This document shows, in pieces, positions 1 through 11,042 of a stretch of DNA of 29,141 bases (position 1 is its first letter; the number at the start of each line of letters is the position of its first letter). The position numbers were made by a program, and so were the translations under genes. The stretch covers positions 590,869 to 620,009 of the forward strand of contig WELB01000051.1 in the NCBI GenBank assembly GCA_009602725.1. Reading direction: 5' to 3'. The notes beneath the pieces were generated by a model. It was given only the letters and a program-made list of their open reading frames with translations. It did no database searches and was not told the DNA's origin. Origin of the DNA: Spirogloea muscicola (lineage: Eukaryota > Streptophyta > Zygnematophyceae > Spirogloeales > Spirogloeaceae).

Positions 1-2
1 CG

Positions 3-2446
3 GCGGCCGCGCGGGCGCTGGGGGGCCTCCTGGCCGCCGGCGGCGGGCGACTGCTGGCGGCGTGCCGGGGGCTCGTGGACCGGGCGGCCTTCGCGCTCCT
101 GGAGGCCCTGGACCGCACGCTCTGCCCCGTGTTCAGGTGCACTCGAGCTCCCCAAACGACGAATAGATGGCGGAGTATTCTCTTTTGCATCTCTGTGTAA
201 CTGAGGTGCTGCCGGTGAGCGGCCGTCGATGCATTGTCCGGATAGACGGCTACGCCTCCATCTTTGGCTCCACCTCCATTGCAATGGCCAGTGTGGCTTT
301 GGGCCGTCGCCTTTACCACGATCCGAGGGGGACGTCGTTGCCTTCTCTGAGCCTCACTTCCAACGGCCCGCTGAGCATTGGTGACATGTTGGCGGTGAGG
401 TGTGCAGGCTGGCAGATGCGTGGTGTCCAAGCGGCGCGCCGCCGTGCTACTGCGCCAAGCGCAAGCGCACGGCCGCCTGGGACGAGGCTCTCGCCGGCCA
501 CGACGACGGTGCCGGAGATAACGGAGCAGAAGCTGAGGCCGTTGCGGCCGCGGCCAACCGCCTGGCGGCAGTCTCGGCAACGCTACGAGCGCGGAGAAGG
601 AGGGTGGTGCGGCCAACTGGCCGCGTCGCCATCTACAAAGTCGCAACGGCCTCCTTGCAGACGGCAAAGCGAAGGGCCGACGTGGTGGACACAGCCAGCA
701 CGCTTAGGATTGCCAGAGCAGCAGAAGAGCAGCAGCCGCTCCTGGAGGCGGTGTCTGGCGTCAAGTTCCGCCTGCTGAACCTGCCAGCGCCGCCGCCAGC
801 GCCAGCAGGCCAGCCGCTTATGGGCCGCGACGGCCTCGCGCAGCGCACCACTGAGCTCCGCGCTGTCGCGGCACTCCTCCGCAAAGCCCTCCGGCGCGAG
901 GAGGGCGACGCCGGCGCCTCGAAGCACGGAGTGCGCCGCGGTGATGGCGAGCACCCGTCTCGCCACCGCTGGTCAGATTGCGGCTGTGGGGTTTGCTCGG
1001 CTTGGACAACCGCCGAGGGGCACCTGTACGTGCACCGCACATGCGCCGCCACCATTGCCGCCGGGTCGCGCCTTCCCAAGCCTGCACACAAGGGCCTCGC
1101 TGGCACTGCTCCAGGCGCTGACAAGATCCCAAGAGTGCCCGTCAATGAGGCTAGCGACGTCATCTTCCTACATGGCTTTGCGGCCTCCTCATCGTTCTGG
1201 GTCGACACTGTGCTGCCGCACTTCTCGGAGCACTTTCGTTCCAAGCACCGCCTCTATGCTGTGGACCTTCTTGGCTTTGGCAAGAGCCCCAAGGTGAGGG
1301 CCAGCCGCCATGCTGAGCATTAATCCTCCCAATCAGACCAACAGCCGCCGATGAGACTCATCGCTTGTTGTTCGCTGGAGCGCAGCCGATGGACTGTCTG
1401 TACACTCTGGGTGACCTCGTGGAGACGATCCAGGCATCAGTCATCGCACGGTACGGCCTGCGGTCCTTCCACATTGTCGCGCACTCCATGGGCTGCCTCG
1501 TCGCCCTGGCGCTGGCCGCCTGCCACCCTCTGGAGGTGGAATCCGTTACGCTCTTCTCACCAGTGAGTGCCCGTGCCGCTGCCTTCCACGCCAGCACCGC
1601 ATTGTCCTTGGCTGCCTTGCGAGCAGCACTGAGGCTGACGTGCATGGTAGCGGCGGTCGTGCTGATGCAGCCCTACGTGGCGGCGCCGCCTGGTGTGCCC
1701 GCCGCTGAGCAATACCTTGAGAAGGCCATTCGGCGGACGTTGTGGCCACCTCTGGCGTTCGGCATGGCGCTCATGTCGCACCATGAGCACGTCGGGCGCG
1801 TCGTCTGCTTCCTCCTCTGCCGTAATCACCGCTTGTGGGAGCCTATCCTCGGTGCTGCAGCTACACTGCTTTCACGGCGCAGGTGAGCGCATACTTAGCA
1901 TAATTTGGTCTTCGTGGAAAGGCTTGACCTTGAAGGTCGCAACTTCAAGCCCTGTATGACACTTAAGGAAGAAGAGCTTTCTAACATCATCAAGTCAACG
2001 ACCCTTAACATTAGTGTCTCTGTCAGGGCCGTTGTAAGCAATTCATACCTCTAGGCGCTTAGCAAATTGTTGCAGTGTAAGAGACTGACCTTCTCAGCCC
2101 CCTCTGCAGGGTGCCGCGTTCGTTCATTGCCGACTTCATGCAGCACACGCACCACTCCGCATGGCACATCTTCCACAACACCATCTGCAGTGGTGCGGCG
2201 CTCATTGGCCCCACACTGCACCTGCTCCACCTCGCTGGCCTCCGAGTTCGAGTCATCCATGGCTCGGCAGACGCTGTGTGTCCATACGCTCACAGTCTGC
2301 AGTTGACAGCCAAGCATGCCAACGTTGACCTACGGGCCGTCTCTGGTGCCGACCACGTCACAGTGATTCTGGGAAGAGAGGCTGCTGCTGCGGCCGAGAT
2401 CGAGGCCTCCATTGCACTAGAGGCTCTGCCCAGCCCAGTCCTCTAG
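3..2446 (+). CDS. BDG: BODYGUARD-like alpha/beta-hydrolase, 5' end missing
   Basis: Five exons can be read: 3-136 (open to the window edge), 408-1293, 1386-1562, 1671-1882 and 2110-2446 (stop TAG). All junctions are GT..AG and keep phase. The N-terminal segment LVDRAAFALLEALDRTLC followed by PPCYC matches the start of plant BODYGUARD proteins. Further family signatures are HRWSDCGCGVCSAW, FLHGFAASSSFW, AVDLLGFGKSPK, WPPLAFGMALMSHHEHVGR, CRNHRLWE and HHSAWHIFHNTIC. The hydrolase triad is visible: Ser in AHSMGC, Asp in HGSADAV and His in SGADHVTVILG. Land-plant members are membrane-anchored or wall-facing hydrolases needed for cuticle and surface lipid formation; the substrate here cannot be told. 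The region at residues of about 1450-2730 nt upstream of HRWSDCG is Ala/Arg-rich and diverged. The intron at 1563-1670 is 108 nt with no stop, so retaining it would add 36 residues; splicing gives the better family match (FSP joined to PYVAAPPG). Identification is strong; only the start is lost. Confidence 0.88.
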
Positions 2447-3043
2447 TACTTGCAATGACGTGTGGCTAAGTGCGTCTAGATGGTACCTATGTACTGTACT
2501 TTTCATGCAATGAGCTACGTGCCATGCGCCATATGCATGCAACATTTGCTCGCAACTGAACAAGAAAGGAGGCGCCATTCCGCCTTCGCTCAGGAGACTG
2601 CATTCTCGCCAATTGCTTTCGAGGATGTAACGAGCCTCTCACTTTAGAAGGAGCCTCGTCATATCTCTAAACAACAAGAAATGACGATTTCGTGGCTGCC
2701 AGCTGTTGAAGGGGCCTTCTTGCTGATCCATATGGCGAAGTGGTGCTGGCTTCAGAGGAAGAAAACAAATCAATCACAGGCACAAAATCTAGGGTTCAGG
2801 TCTAGGGCTGGCGTTTGCTGTGCCTAGTTAGCTGCCTAACGGAGTGGTAAAAGAGGAAAGGGGGGTATGTTGGCGTAGTAGGCACTAACGCTGAGCGTCA
2901 CGTCGTCCTGACGGTGGCCGACAGCGCCCATCCCCTCGTAAAACCCTAGCTCCTCAAACCCTGCCTATCCTCCAGTCGCCACACCCTCACTCAGGCCTCG
3001 GACCCGGCGGCGGCGGCGGCGGCGGTGGCGGCGGCGCCGGAGG
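2447..3043. other. Intergenic: hydrolase 3' flank and GTPase promoter
   Basis: This 597-base stretch separates two genes on the same strand and holds no convincing coding sequence. It should contain the hydrolase 3' UTR and poly(A) site on the left and the GTPase promoter and 5' UTR on the right. Composition changes from mixed to strongly GC-rich from about 2880, ending in a GGC-repeat run (about 3004-3040) just before the GTPase start codon. No clear TATA box is seen. Confidence 0.5.
2941..2948 (+). promoter_or_regulatory. Telo-box-like element AAACCCTA
   Basis: AAACCCTA lies about 100 bases upstream of the GTPase ATG, with a weaker AAACCCTG 15 bases further on. Telo-boxes (AAACCCTA) are a known plant promoter element, common near the transcription start of genes for translation and growth. 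Function here is an inference from sequence and position only; an 8-mer can occur by chance. Confidence 0.3.
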
Positions 3044-6000
3044 ATGCGGCCCCGCCGAGCGGTGCCGGTGACGGTGCTGACGGGCTTCTTGGGAGCCGGC
3101 AAGGTGCGGGGGCACAGCCGCCGCCGCCAGGCCGCCGCCGCAGCCGTTGCGCCGTTTCCCGCCCTCCGGCACTTTGACGCCGACGCCACCGCCGCCGCCG
3201 CCGCCGCCGCAGACGACGGTGCTGAGCGGGGCGCTGGCGGCTACGGGGGGCCGGCGCATCGGCGTCCTGGTCAATGACCTCGCCGAGGTGAGGCGCCGCC
3301 GTTGCGGTGAAGCTATGGAGTTTAGCTCAGGGTTTGGGATTGAGGGTTCAAGGCTCGGGCGTGCGCTTGCCTGGACGGCCGTTGTCTTGTTGCGCTGCCA
3401 CGCTAATACTGAACCTAAGCCCAAGCCTAAACCTAAACTTAGACTTAAACCTAAAAGTAACCTAATTGTAATCTCTTGAACCCTAGTCTTGAGATGCCCG
3501 TGGCCCTCACCTGCGCCCAGGTCAACGTGGACGCCCGGGTGCTGGGCGAGCTGGCAGGCGCGGCCGGCGGGCTGGCAGAGCTCCATGGCGGTGAGGGCCC
3601 TGGCAGCTTGAGCTCCTGAAGTAGTGACGTTTCTAATTGTTGCCATGTATTCCTGAACAAATCTGCACAATCGCACCACTTTGTAATTAGGTTCTACATA
3701 GAAATGGATTTCAATCCGGAGCCCTGGCAGCACGAGCCCTTGAGCCGGCTACATCCTCAAACACTCCTTACACGGATCTCGATTGATCTTCATTGTCTCA
3801 CTGGTCTCAGTATTGGTGTTATTGGATGCGGGCAAGCTGCGCTATTCGCTTATGCTTTGGCGGGGGAGGCTCAGGTTGCATCTGCTGCTCTGCTGGCGGC
3901 GGGCTGGCCGCGGCCCTCCGAAAGCTGCTCTCGACCGATGATGGGAGCGAGCCCCTGGATGCTGTTGTGATTGAGTGCTCTGGCGTTGCAGAGGTGTGCA
4001 AATGTCCCGGTGACAACACCTACAGGGGACCACAAACCGTAGCCCCAACTAACCTTAGAAGCTGAAGCTTTCGTCTGAATTCCCGAAACCTGAAATGTCA
4101 AGTCCCACAGAGTCCACCAAGGTGGGAGGGAACGTGCCTGCTGGCAACTTGAAGTTTGACTCTGACTGCTTCATTGCTGCTCACGTGAAGGGATGTCTCC
4201 TTGGTTCTCTTGACTTTGTCAGGCGTCCAATGTCAGCAGTCTCCTGGCCGCACTCGGCGGCGATGAGGAAGGCTGCCCTCAGCAGGCGGTGCTTGACACT
4301 CTGGTAGGAAGTCTGTCTTTTCTGTAAGCTTTTCCCTTCTCCAGGCTGTGTGAGCACGAAGTTGGGCAATTTGTCGTCCCGTTCGTGTTACCCACTGTCA
4401 ATGGCTGTGATTGTACTCCCATTACTCACTGCTCGACTTATGATCCATGCTAACCTCGTTGTCAGGTCACCGTGGTCGACGCCGGCACCATCTTGAGGTG
4501 GCTCGATGCAGCCCGTGGGGCTGCAGGTACTGGCACCGACGAAAGTGCACTGGCAGCGCTTATGGTTGAGCAGGTGCAATGACTTCCATGCACGCTACTT
4601 GGGAGGAAAGAGGAACCAAATGTCAAGGCCTCAGGGATTGCCTACAAAGCTCTCCGCCTTTTGTGCTGTGTGCTGGTTATGATACCTACGGGCCTTCGGC
4701 GGGAGTGGCACTGAGGCCTTCACCCTGCTTCTGGATGACGTGCAGTTCTGCATACAATCTTGTTTATGATGGTGGGGTGTAGTCAATGGTGGGGCGTAGA
4801 AGCTAAGATCTGCGCCACAGATTGAATGTGCAGACGTAGTGATTCTCAACAAGGCCGACCGAGTCCCGCTGCCCAAGCTGGCGCTTTGCAGTGCTGCTGT
4901 CAGGGCCCTCAACCCTCGTGCCTTCCTCCAGGTGATCCCAGTATAAGAACTGTATCGTGGATGCAACTCAGCCTCCTTTAGCAGAAGCAATGCTATTTGC
5001 CGAGAAGCCAAATCTATGCCAGCAGGAAGCTGGCATTAGCTTGTACCTAGGTCCAGTTGAACATGGACTCTATCTTTCTTACCCCAGTGATGGTCAACCT
5101 TTGTAAGGTCGAGGATCACAATGATCCCAGGGATGTGCTGCCAGGGCTGACATTGCCCTTGGGATTTATTTTTCCTTCAGACCACCTCATTCGGCAGGGT
5201 TCCCTTGAAGGTCAGTATTGCCACCGGCAGGCGGCAGGTAGGCTCTGGAGCGAGCTTGGAAACGGTAAAGACTGTCGGGGCTTGTCCACGTGGCCGCTCT
5301 GACAATGACAAGGGCGAGGAGGACCTCACGAGGGGCGCAGACCTTGACGAGGGACACCACACACATCATGCACACTCGCAGGCCGGCCATATTTGCAGCT
5401 TTGGTTTCCTTTGTCGGAGGCCCTTCCACATGGAGCGGCTGCACGACTTGGTCAAAGACCTCCGCCATCATCTAGCTCGCATAGACGGTACCTCAGCCAT
5501 GCAGCTGGGGACAAGGGGAAACGGAAGCGGAGGGGAATGTCACACTTGGAATGGCTTGCTGAGGTCCAAGGGCCTCCTCTGGCTCGCCAATAAGATGGAA
5601 CGTGCTGGGTAAAGTGCTTCTGCCATATGCACATCAAGCTGGTCTGGGTTCAATAGGCAAAGCTGTGCGGGGTTTAGGATACAGCATCTAGAATATAGCA
5701 CAAACAACCTGAGGTTGGGATGCTTGGTTGTTACATAAGAAAAATCAATGTCGTCTTTGACCAATTTATGTTGACTCTTGGCCTGGAAGCTGGCTAGCTT
5801 GTTTGACTGGCTAGACTAACAGAAGGGACTTTTGCTCGGAATTGCAGAGAGTGGTGTCAGGCTGGCAGCGTACTTGAGATTCAGCCGGGTACCAAGTGGG
5901 TGCCGGTGAGGCTTGCATTCTCTGCTCTTGCCATTCAAGATTATTTTGGTTTTAATTCTGAACAAGTCAAATACTAACTCATCTGTAGTGGAGGTATCTC

Positions 6001-6847
6001 ATTCCATGTGTTTAGTATCTCATTTTGTGCATTAGCTTGAGCTGCATGCAAGCATCAGGTTGCAGAGGTATCAGGGTCAGCACATTGACATGTATGCAGG
6101 AGGTGAATCTTGAGCATCCGATGACAAGCACTGACTTCGGTGATAGAAGGCAAGAGGTAATCTTACAGCCAGGTGCTCCACCATGACACGTGTTATCTAT
6201 TATACTTGCTGGTGCCCTGCTCTGCTTCCCCTCCATCTAACACCCCAGCTCCCTTCTTGTATCATCTGTGCTGATGCTTATGTGGGCAACAACTTCAAGC
6301 TTAGATTCTGTTAAATGAAAAGTTTTGCCAGTCAACATTTTTAGGGAGTTGAGGCAATGTCCACACATCCTTGCAGATTGTCTTCATTGGCACAGTTGAG
6401 CTGAATCAGGAGAGAGTCCTAGAACGCCTGCAAGCCTGTTTGCTGACTGAGGAGGAGGTAAAATCTTATGTCACACCATGGATAAACTGGTGCCTAGCTG
6501 AGCCAGCGTACATCCCTTATGTGTACATGAAAGTTGCATGTTATCTTCCTTCTCAGTACGAGCTTATCAGCTCCCCACCTTAGCAGCACAATACGTGCTC
6601 AAGACCTGACTAAGACTGGACCAAGTTTCCTTTGACTTGGGTGTGTCGACGATGATAGTGTCCAAGATAGATACTCCACACTTTATGGGGTGTAATCTTG
6701 GATCACCTACTTTGCAGGCTTACTGATGCAATGTGCACCCCTGTATACTTCCAGCTTCGGCAGGGCCCAAGTGCATGGAGATCCTGGAGAAATCCTCTGG
6801 TCCTTACATTGACAACAGCAGCGCGAGCCAAAGCTGCTGCCAAGTAA
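3044..6847 (+). CDS. CobW/YciC-type (COG0523) metal-chaperone GTPase
   Basis: Twelve exons give 446 residues: 3044-3103, 3213-3287, 3521-3590, 3875-3993, 4223-4303, 4466-4573, 4821-4931, 5181-5608, 5848-5905, 6100-6156, 6377-6457 and 6755-6847 (TAA). All introns are GT..AG in consistent phase. The Walker A loop GFLGAGKTT is split by intron 1 between K and T. Next come RRIGVLVNDLAEVNVDARV, the metal-binding GCICC, VVIECSGVAE, VTVVDAGTI, the guanine-specificity NKAD and FGRVPL. A His-rich linker (GHHTHHAHSQAGH) precedes the C-terminal CobW domain: RRPFHMERLHDL, LLRSKGLLWLA, EWCQAGSVLEIQPGTKW, GDRRQEIVFIG and a final GPSAWRSW. These match the bacterial YciC/ZigA-like branch, not the ZNG1 branch of eukaryotes. 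COG0523 GTPases load or store Zn, Co or related metals; which metal is not shown. No targeting peptide is seen: the product starts MRPRRAVPVTVLTGF, so a cytosolic location is likely. Ending at 6718-6726 (AY then stop) is possible but breaks the family C-terminus. Confidence 0.9.
3413..3466. repeat. Degenerate telomere-like CCTAAA repeat in an intron
   Basis: Within GTPase intron 2 (3288-3520) there is a run of six-base units: CCTAAG, CCCAAG, CCTAAA, CCTAAA, CTTAGA, CTTAAA, CCTAAA, then AGTAACCTAA. It resembles a degenerate interstitial telomeric repeat (CCCTAAA or CCTAAA type). The same intron also carries AGGGTTTGGG and AACCCTAG nearby. It could equally be an ordinary hexanucleotide microsatellite. 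Confidence 0.55.
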
Positions 6848-8016
6848 GCCAATGCTTTTCTCTGAGCAGCGGCAGGACAAGCAGCAAGCAAGCCAAGCTG
6901 TTGCTGGAGCAGCGGCATGTAGACCGTCAAGTCCCCATCTACTTGCAACTTTGCATCTCACTCTCAAGCTTTTCCAGTGATCTTCCTGACTTGCACTTTC
7001 CATCCTGCATCTGTCGGAAAATGAGGACTAACACACGTTATGAATGGGCGTTTGTGGTCACCGAGACTGTCAAACCCAGCTTGAGAAAGTAAGCCCGGTA
7101 GATCCATCTTGTGTCCTGCTAAGCAGCTTGAAGTTGTGCTTTGCTGGTGCAAGTGCAGGCCGGTGACCCATGGAAAGACCTGCTCTTGCTGCAACCCTGA
7201 GATCCAAGCATTGGACAATTTAGCCTCCGGGAGTTGCTTTTGAGCTTCTATGGTGTGCGCGGCGGTTGGCAAACAGTGCTAGACTGTACATAACTCTCTT
7301 GAAGGGGCACTGCTCACTGACCTGTGATGGAGTTTATATAGGATATTCGTATAATTATACTGAAGCTCACATCCTCAAATATTCCGAGCAACAAAGAGTT
7401 GGAGTGATGCTTGCTTATAATATACTTACACAGATACTTAGACAGACAGACAGACAGTCAGACACAGAGAGAGAGATGGAATGGGGGGGGAGGGACCGAA
7501 AGCGAGAGCGCGAGCGAGAGAGGAGGCGAGGGAGAGTGAGGGTGCACATCGGAGCCAGACGTACTTGGACGACGTAAAATGAGAGCAGTGCAGATGCTTA
7601 GCACCTCCAATCTTAATGCACTGGTGGCATGTCAGCGAGCTTGCGCCACGTCTTTGGCACAGAATGCAACCGCTCTTCAAAAGTCCAGGACCAGTGGGAA
7701 GGGAGTGGCTCAGGTGCTCAAGGAGCCAATGCCAGGAACTGCGTAGCCATACTACAATGACTGTCATTGACTTGTCATGGGAAAGGCACCGTGGGTGGCT
7801 ACACTTCATGGTTGTCCCACTTGTTCTGACGCTCGCATCATGCAGGATGAACAAAGATTATGGCCTTGCTAACTTGCCATGGCATTGCGGCAGCTGCGGA
7901 AGACTCAGGCAATGCAGCCAAGAGGGTTGGGGGCCATGATCTTGCCGGGTGTTGAGGTGTGTTCTCTCCTGCATGCTTGACCGACAGAATGGCACTTACA
8001 TCTGGGGCCTAGAGCC
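6848..8016. other. Convergent intergenic region
   Basis: This 1.17-kb stretch lies between the stop of the plus-strand GTPase and the stop of the minus-strand MED26-like gene, so it should hold both 3' UTRs. Several short open frames occur (for example 7616-7939), but none has recognisable motifs or splice structure. The only structured element is the purine-rich microsatellite at 7441-7530. Confidence 0.5.
7441..7530. repeat. GACA/GAGA purine microsatellite
   Basis: Four perfect GACA units (7441-7456) are followed by CAGTCAGACACAG, a GAGAGAGA run, a run of eight G, and a GCGAGAGCGCGAGCGAGAGAGG tract up to about 7530, at the convergent gene boundary. It is simple sequence with no coding value. 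Confidence 0.8.
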
Positions 8017-11000
8017 CTATCGAGAGGCCGGCCGTGTGGGTAGCGAAAACTTTCGCTGGAGACCGAGGCGCGACGACGCCGAGGAAGCCGACGGCGGCAG
8101 CTTGGCCATGCGCCGGGGGCCACCGGCGCCCTTATGCTGCGGCAGGTCGGTGAGCTCCATGACCTGCACTACGCGCTGCTTCTTGGCTGCACACAAACCA
8201 CCAGGAGCAGCACCTAGCTGAGATGTGAGCAGCACCTAGCTGAGATGTCACCAATGGTAAGCAATGCCTAAAGATTGACGGCAGGGGTCCAAGGTCAAGA
8301 TTTCATTGTTCCAAGCAAGGTGTATGACCTGATTTCAAGCAATCTTGGAGGATCTCCATTTGGCAGATTGATGAGCACACTGGCGAAGCTTACCATTTTC
8401 GAGCTCCTGATAACGCTCGTGCAGCTTACGCTTGACCTTGGCCAGCCGCTCGTCGGCAGTGCACAAGGGGTCTGCCTGGGGAGCGACCACCTTGGTGGGG
8501 CTGGGCCTGGCACTCGCCGATCCAGTCTTAGGCACCAAGGGGCTCCCACTCGTCAGGCCATTGGCGGCTCTCGGGTGCGGCACCTCCTTGGCAGCTCTCA
8601 ACGCATTTGCACCCAAGCTGCCGCCGGCCTCTTTGGCCTTCTTCTTTGACACCGCGCTGACGGTAGGCGGCTCTGGGGTCCGCTGCCTCGGTGGCATGCT
8701 GCTGCCATCTGCAACACTGAGCTTCTTTGCCTCCTTGAGATGCTGCAGAGTGGCCTTGCTCGCGCTCCACTCACAGGGAGCCAGCACCGGCGGCGGCAGC
8801 GACGACTTGTCAACCGCCGCGTCAGCATCCATGTTGCCGGCCGCTGCCAGCAGCGGCTGCTGCTTCTCAGTAGGCTCCTCCACCACACATTGTAGAGCTT
8901 CCGGGCTGCAGCCGCCGCCAGTGCTACCATTGCTACTACAGCCGCCGACCATGACGTTCCTCCCTGCTTCCGTCATGCTGGCCTGCTCCTCCTGATTGCT
9001 GAGCATATTTGTGTTCGGGGCCTCGCGGGCCTCAGCGGGTGAGGGGCCTGAAGAATCCTTGATTGGTGATATGGGGCCGGAAATGTCCAGCCAGGCAGCA
9101 GACCCCGTTCCACCAGGTGTGGGCCACCGCAGGTCCTCTTCAGTCGCCAGGGTGATAGAGCCGCCAGCTGCCCTCCCATGAGATAACAAAACCAGGTAAT
9201 TTCATAACGCAGTTTAGGTGGGTAAATGTTGATTGTGTGACGATTGGACTTCACTTCTGACTGACTGAACTGCTAATCACATTCTACCTATGTGCATGGG
9301 CTGGAACCCTCTGATCAAGTTGCATGGAAGATGGCATGAGGGCCACAACACCGTGCAGGACCTGCGCGTACGCAGCCAACCCAGCCTTGCTCCGCAGAAA
9401 ATTTGACCATCCTAAGACCAGCACATGCATGGAAGGAAGCGAGCGAGACTAGCGTCCGAGTTGAGTCGCTTCAAGGACCCTGCGCCACTGGACATTCTGA
9501 CCAAGACTTGGAGCTAATTGCAAGCCAGCAAGCGACCACCCAATACATATGCGGAACACATTGCAAAGAGAAACTTACAAATGTCCTCCTCCATGAGCTC
9601 ACGCAGGAACTGCCAATGATCAAGATCAAATAGAAGTCCTGTCAACATATTGACTTCAATGTGACGCATAGCTCTATGGACGCCGGCTAGGTGTGGAGAG
9701 CACTTGCAGCTTGACTGACAAATTGCGACAGGAGATAGACACCAGCTTGCTCGTGCCCTCTACTGTGCCAGGAGCGAGAGCAGGAGCAGGCAGAACAGGG
9801 GGAGGATGGATCACTCAGTAGTAGGAGCGAGAGCAGGAGCGGGTGGCGGGTGGCGGCAGCTGCGGTCAAACCTCGGCCATGGCGGCGGGCTCGGCGGTGC
9901 GCGTGTCCAGGAGGGCGTGCGGATCCAGGGGCAGCTCAGGCAGCGCAGACGGCAAGGACTGCAGCTGCTTCTCCTCGCCCTCCTCAGCGCCCCTGGAGAC
10001 TGCAGGCGGCCGCTCGCCTGCAGAGCGAGCAAGCGAGCAAGCGGCAACGTTAAGGACGCCGGCCTGGTAGCGGCGGCCTTGGCGACGACAGGGCACGTGT
10101 CGTGACATGCTGCCTCTGGGCTGTGCATAGCTGTCACCTGGCGGTGGAGACCCGCTCTTGATGGCGTCCACGCTGCCGAGGAACTCTAAGACAATGTCCT
10201 TCCACAGCCTGCAAGCGACCTTCGCGTCCGCATCAGCAGAGACTCGTGACCATAGAATGCAGTGTGTGACATTGGGCGGCAACTGGCCAGCTGGGCACTC
10301 GGCATTGCAGGAAGGGGGGGAGGGCGAGCGGCGACCGGAGGATGAGCTTGGCGGCCTCGCGCACGCGCTTGGAGCTGTGCTTGCGGAGCAGCCGGACCTT
10401 GAGCCCCACCTCCGTGACCTGCAGAAGCCGGTGGCGGCAAGCGGGGGCCACGCTGTCAGCTGCTGCAAACCCAGTGATGGGAAGCTCGCTGGCAACATTG
10501 CAGACAACATCGGCCGTCGTGAGCACCGAGGAGGCTGAGAAGAAGGCGCACTCTGAGCGCCTCCACGGACATGGGCATCGCCTCCAGCTCCTGTATGGCG
10601 TCCAGGAGGTCTGCCTCCTCCTGCCGTCATGGAGCGCACGTGCGAATGTGAGTCAGCCTTCGCTCTGCATGGGAGCTCAGTGTCAGAGCTTCGTGCCAGA
10701 GCTCAGGGCCACGGCCATGGAGCCGAAACTACTGCCCCCGATGAATCCCACATCGAGCTCCGGCAACTCCATCAGATGTCGAGATCATGGCTCGGCCAGC
10801 CGCCGTTGCATGTGAGGCAGCACTGCACCTGGCGGCTGTCAGTCAGGCGGTCCCGCAGGACGGCGATGCGGCGGAGCTGCTCCGCCTCGGCCTCCATCTC
10901 GTCCTCCAAGCCCTCGCAGTCGTGCGAGGCCACCGCCGCCGCCGGCGCTGGCTCGACCTCGGCCGCCGCCGCGGCGGTCACAGGCTGCTCGGAATCCACG

Positions 11001-11042
11001 GCAGGGCCGGCCTCGGCCGCCGCCGCCGCCACCTCGCCCTCC
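8017..11042 (-). CDS. MED26: MED26-like Mediator subunit, N-terminus lost in gap
   Basis: Exons on the minus strand, in coding order: 11042-10829 (open to the N gap), 10620-10552, 10418-10336, 10208-10138, a probable 10017-9872, a large exon ending at 8394, and 8186-8017 (TAG). The first is acidic and Ala-rich with EGLEDEMEAEAEQLRRI. The next three encode a TFIIS N-terminal-type helical bundle: DLLDAIQELEAMPMSVEALR, VTEVGLKVRLLRKHSSKRV, REAAKLILRLWKDIVLEFL. The large exon is low-complexity with RLAKVKRKLHERYQELEN, joined in phase to AKKQRVVQVMELTDLPQHK. That ending is characteristic of plant MED26 (family pattern ENAKRQRTIQVMELHDLPK). MED26 is a nuclear Mediator subunit that contacts elongation factors. 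The start of the large exon is uncertain: an acceptor before 9167 fits direct joining to 10138 (phase 1), while one before 9135 fits inclusion of 10017-9872 (phase 0). The amino-terminal half presumably lies in the gap. Confidence 0.82.
8205..8248. repeat. 22-bp perfect tandem duplication
   Basis: The unit starting GAGCAGCACCTAGCTG occurs twice back to back (8205-8226 and 8227-8248). It lies in the last intron of the MED26-like gene (8187-8393) and is a small recent duplication. Confidence 0.85.
9168..9871. other. Non-coding stretch, probably an intron of the MED26-like gene
   Basis: About 700 bases between the probable exon at 9872-10017 and the large exon ending near 9167. No conserved motif or in-phase exon was found. 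It contains a dispersed repeat of AGGAGCGAGAGCAGGAGC at 9770-9787 and 9823-9840. If exon 9872-10017 is not used, the intron would extend to 10137. Confidence 0.45.

Noticed and set aside
5211-5290. Intron beginning GTCAGT after FGRVPLK in the GTPase
   Set aside because: No acceptor leaves a plausible intron, and the frame runs straight through to the His-rich linker.
6718-6726. Alternative final GTPase exon ending AY-stop
   Set aside because: The later exon (6755-6847) gives the conserved GPSAW C-terminal block in phase.
7616-7939. Plus-strand 107-codon frame in the convergent intergenic region
   Set aside because: No recognisable motif, and located where 3' UTRs are expected.
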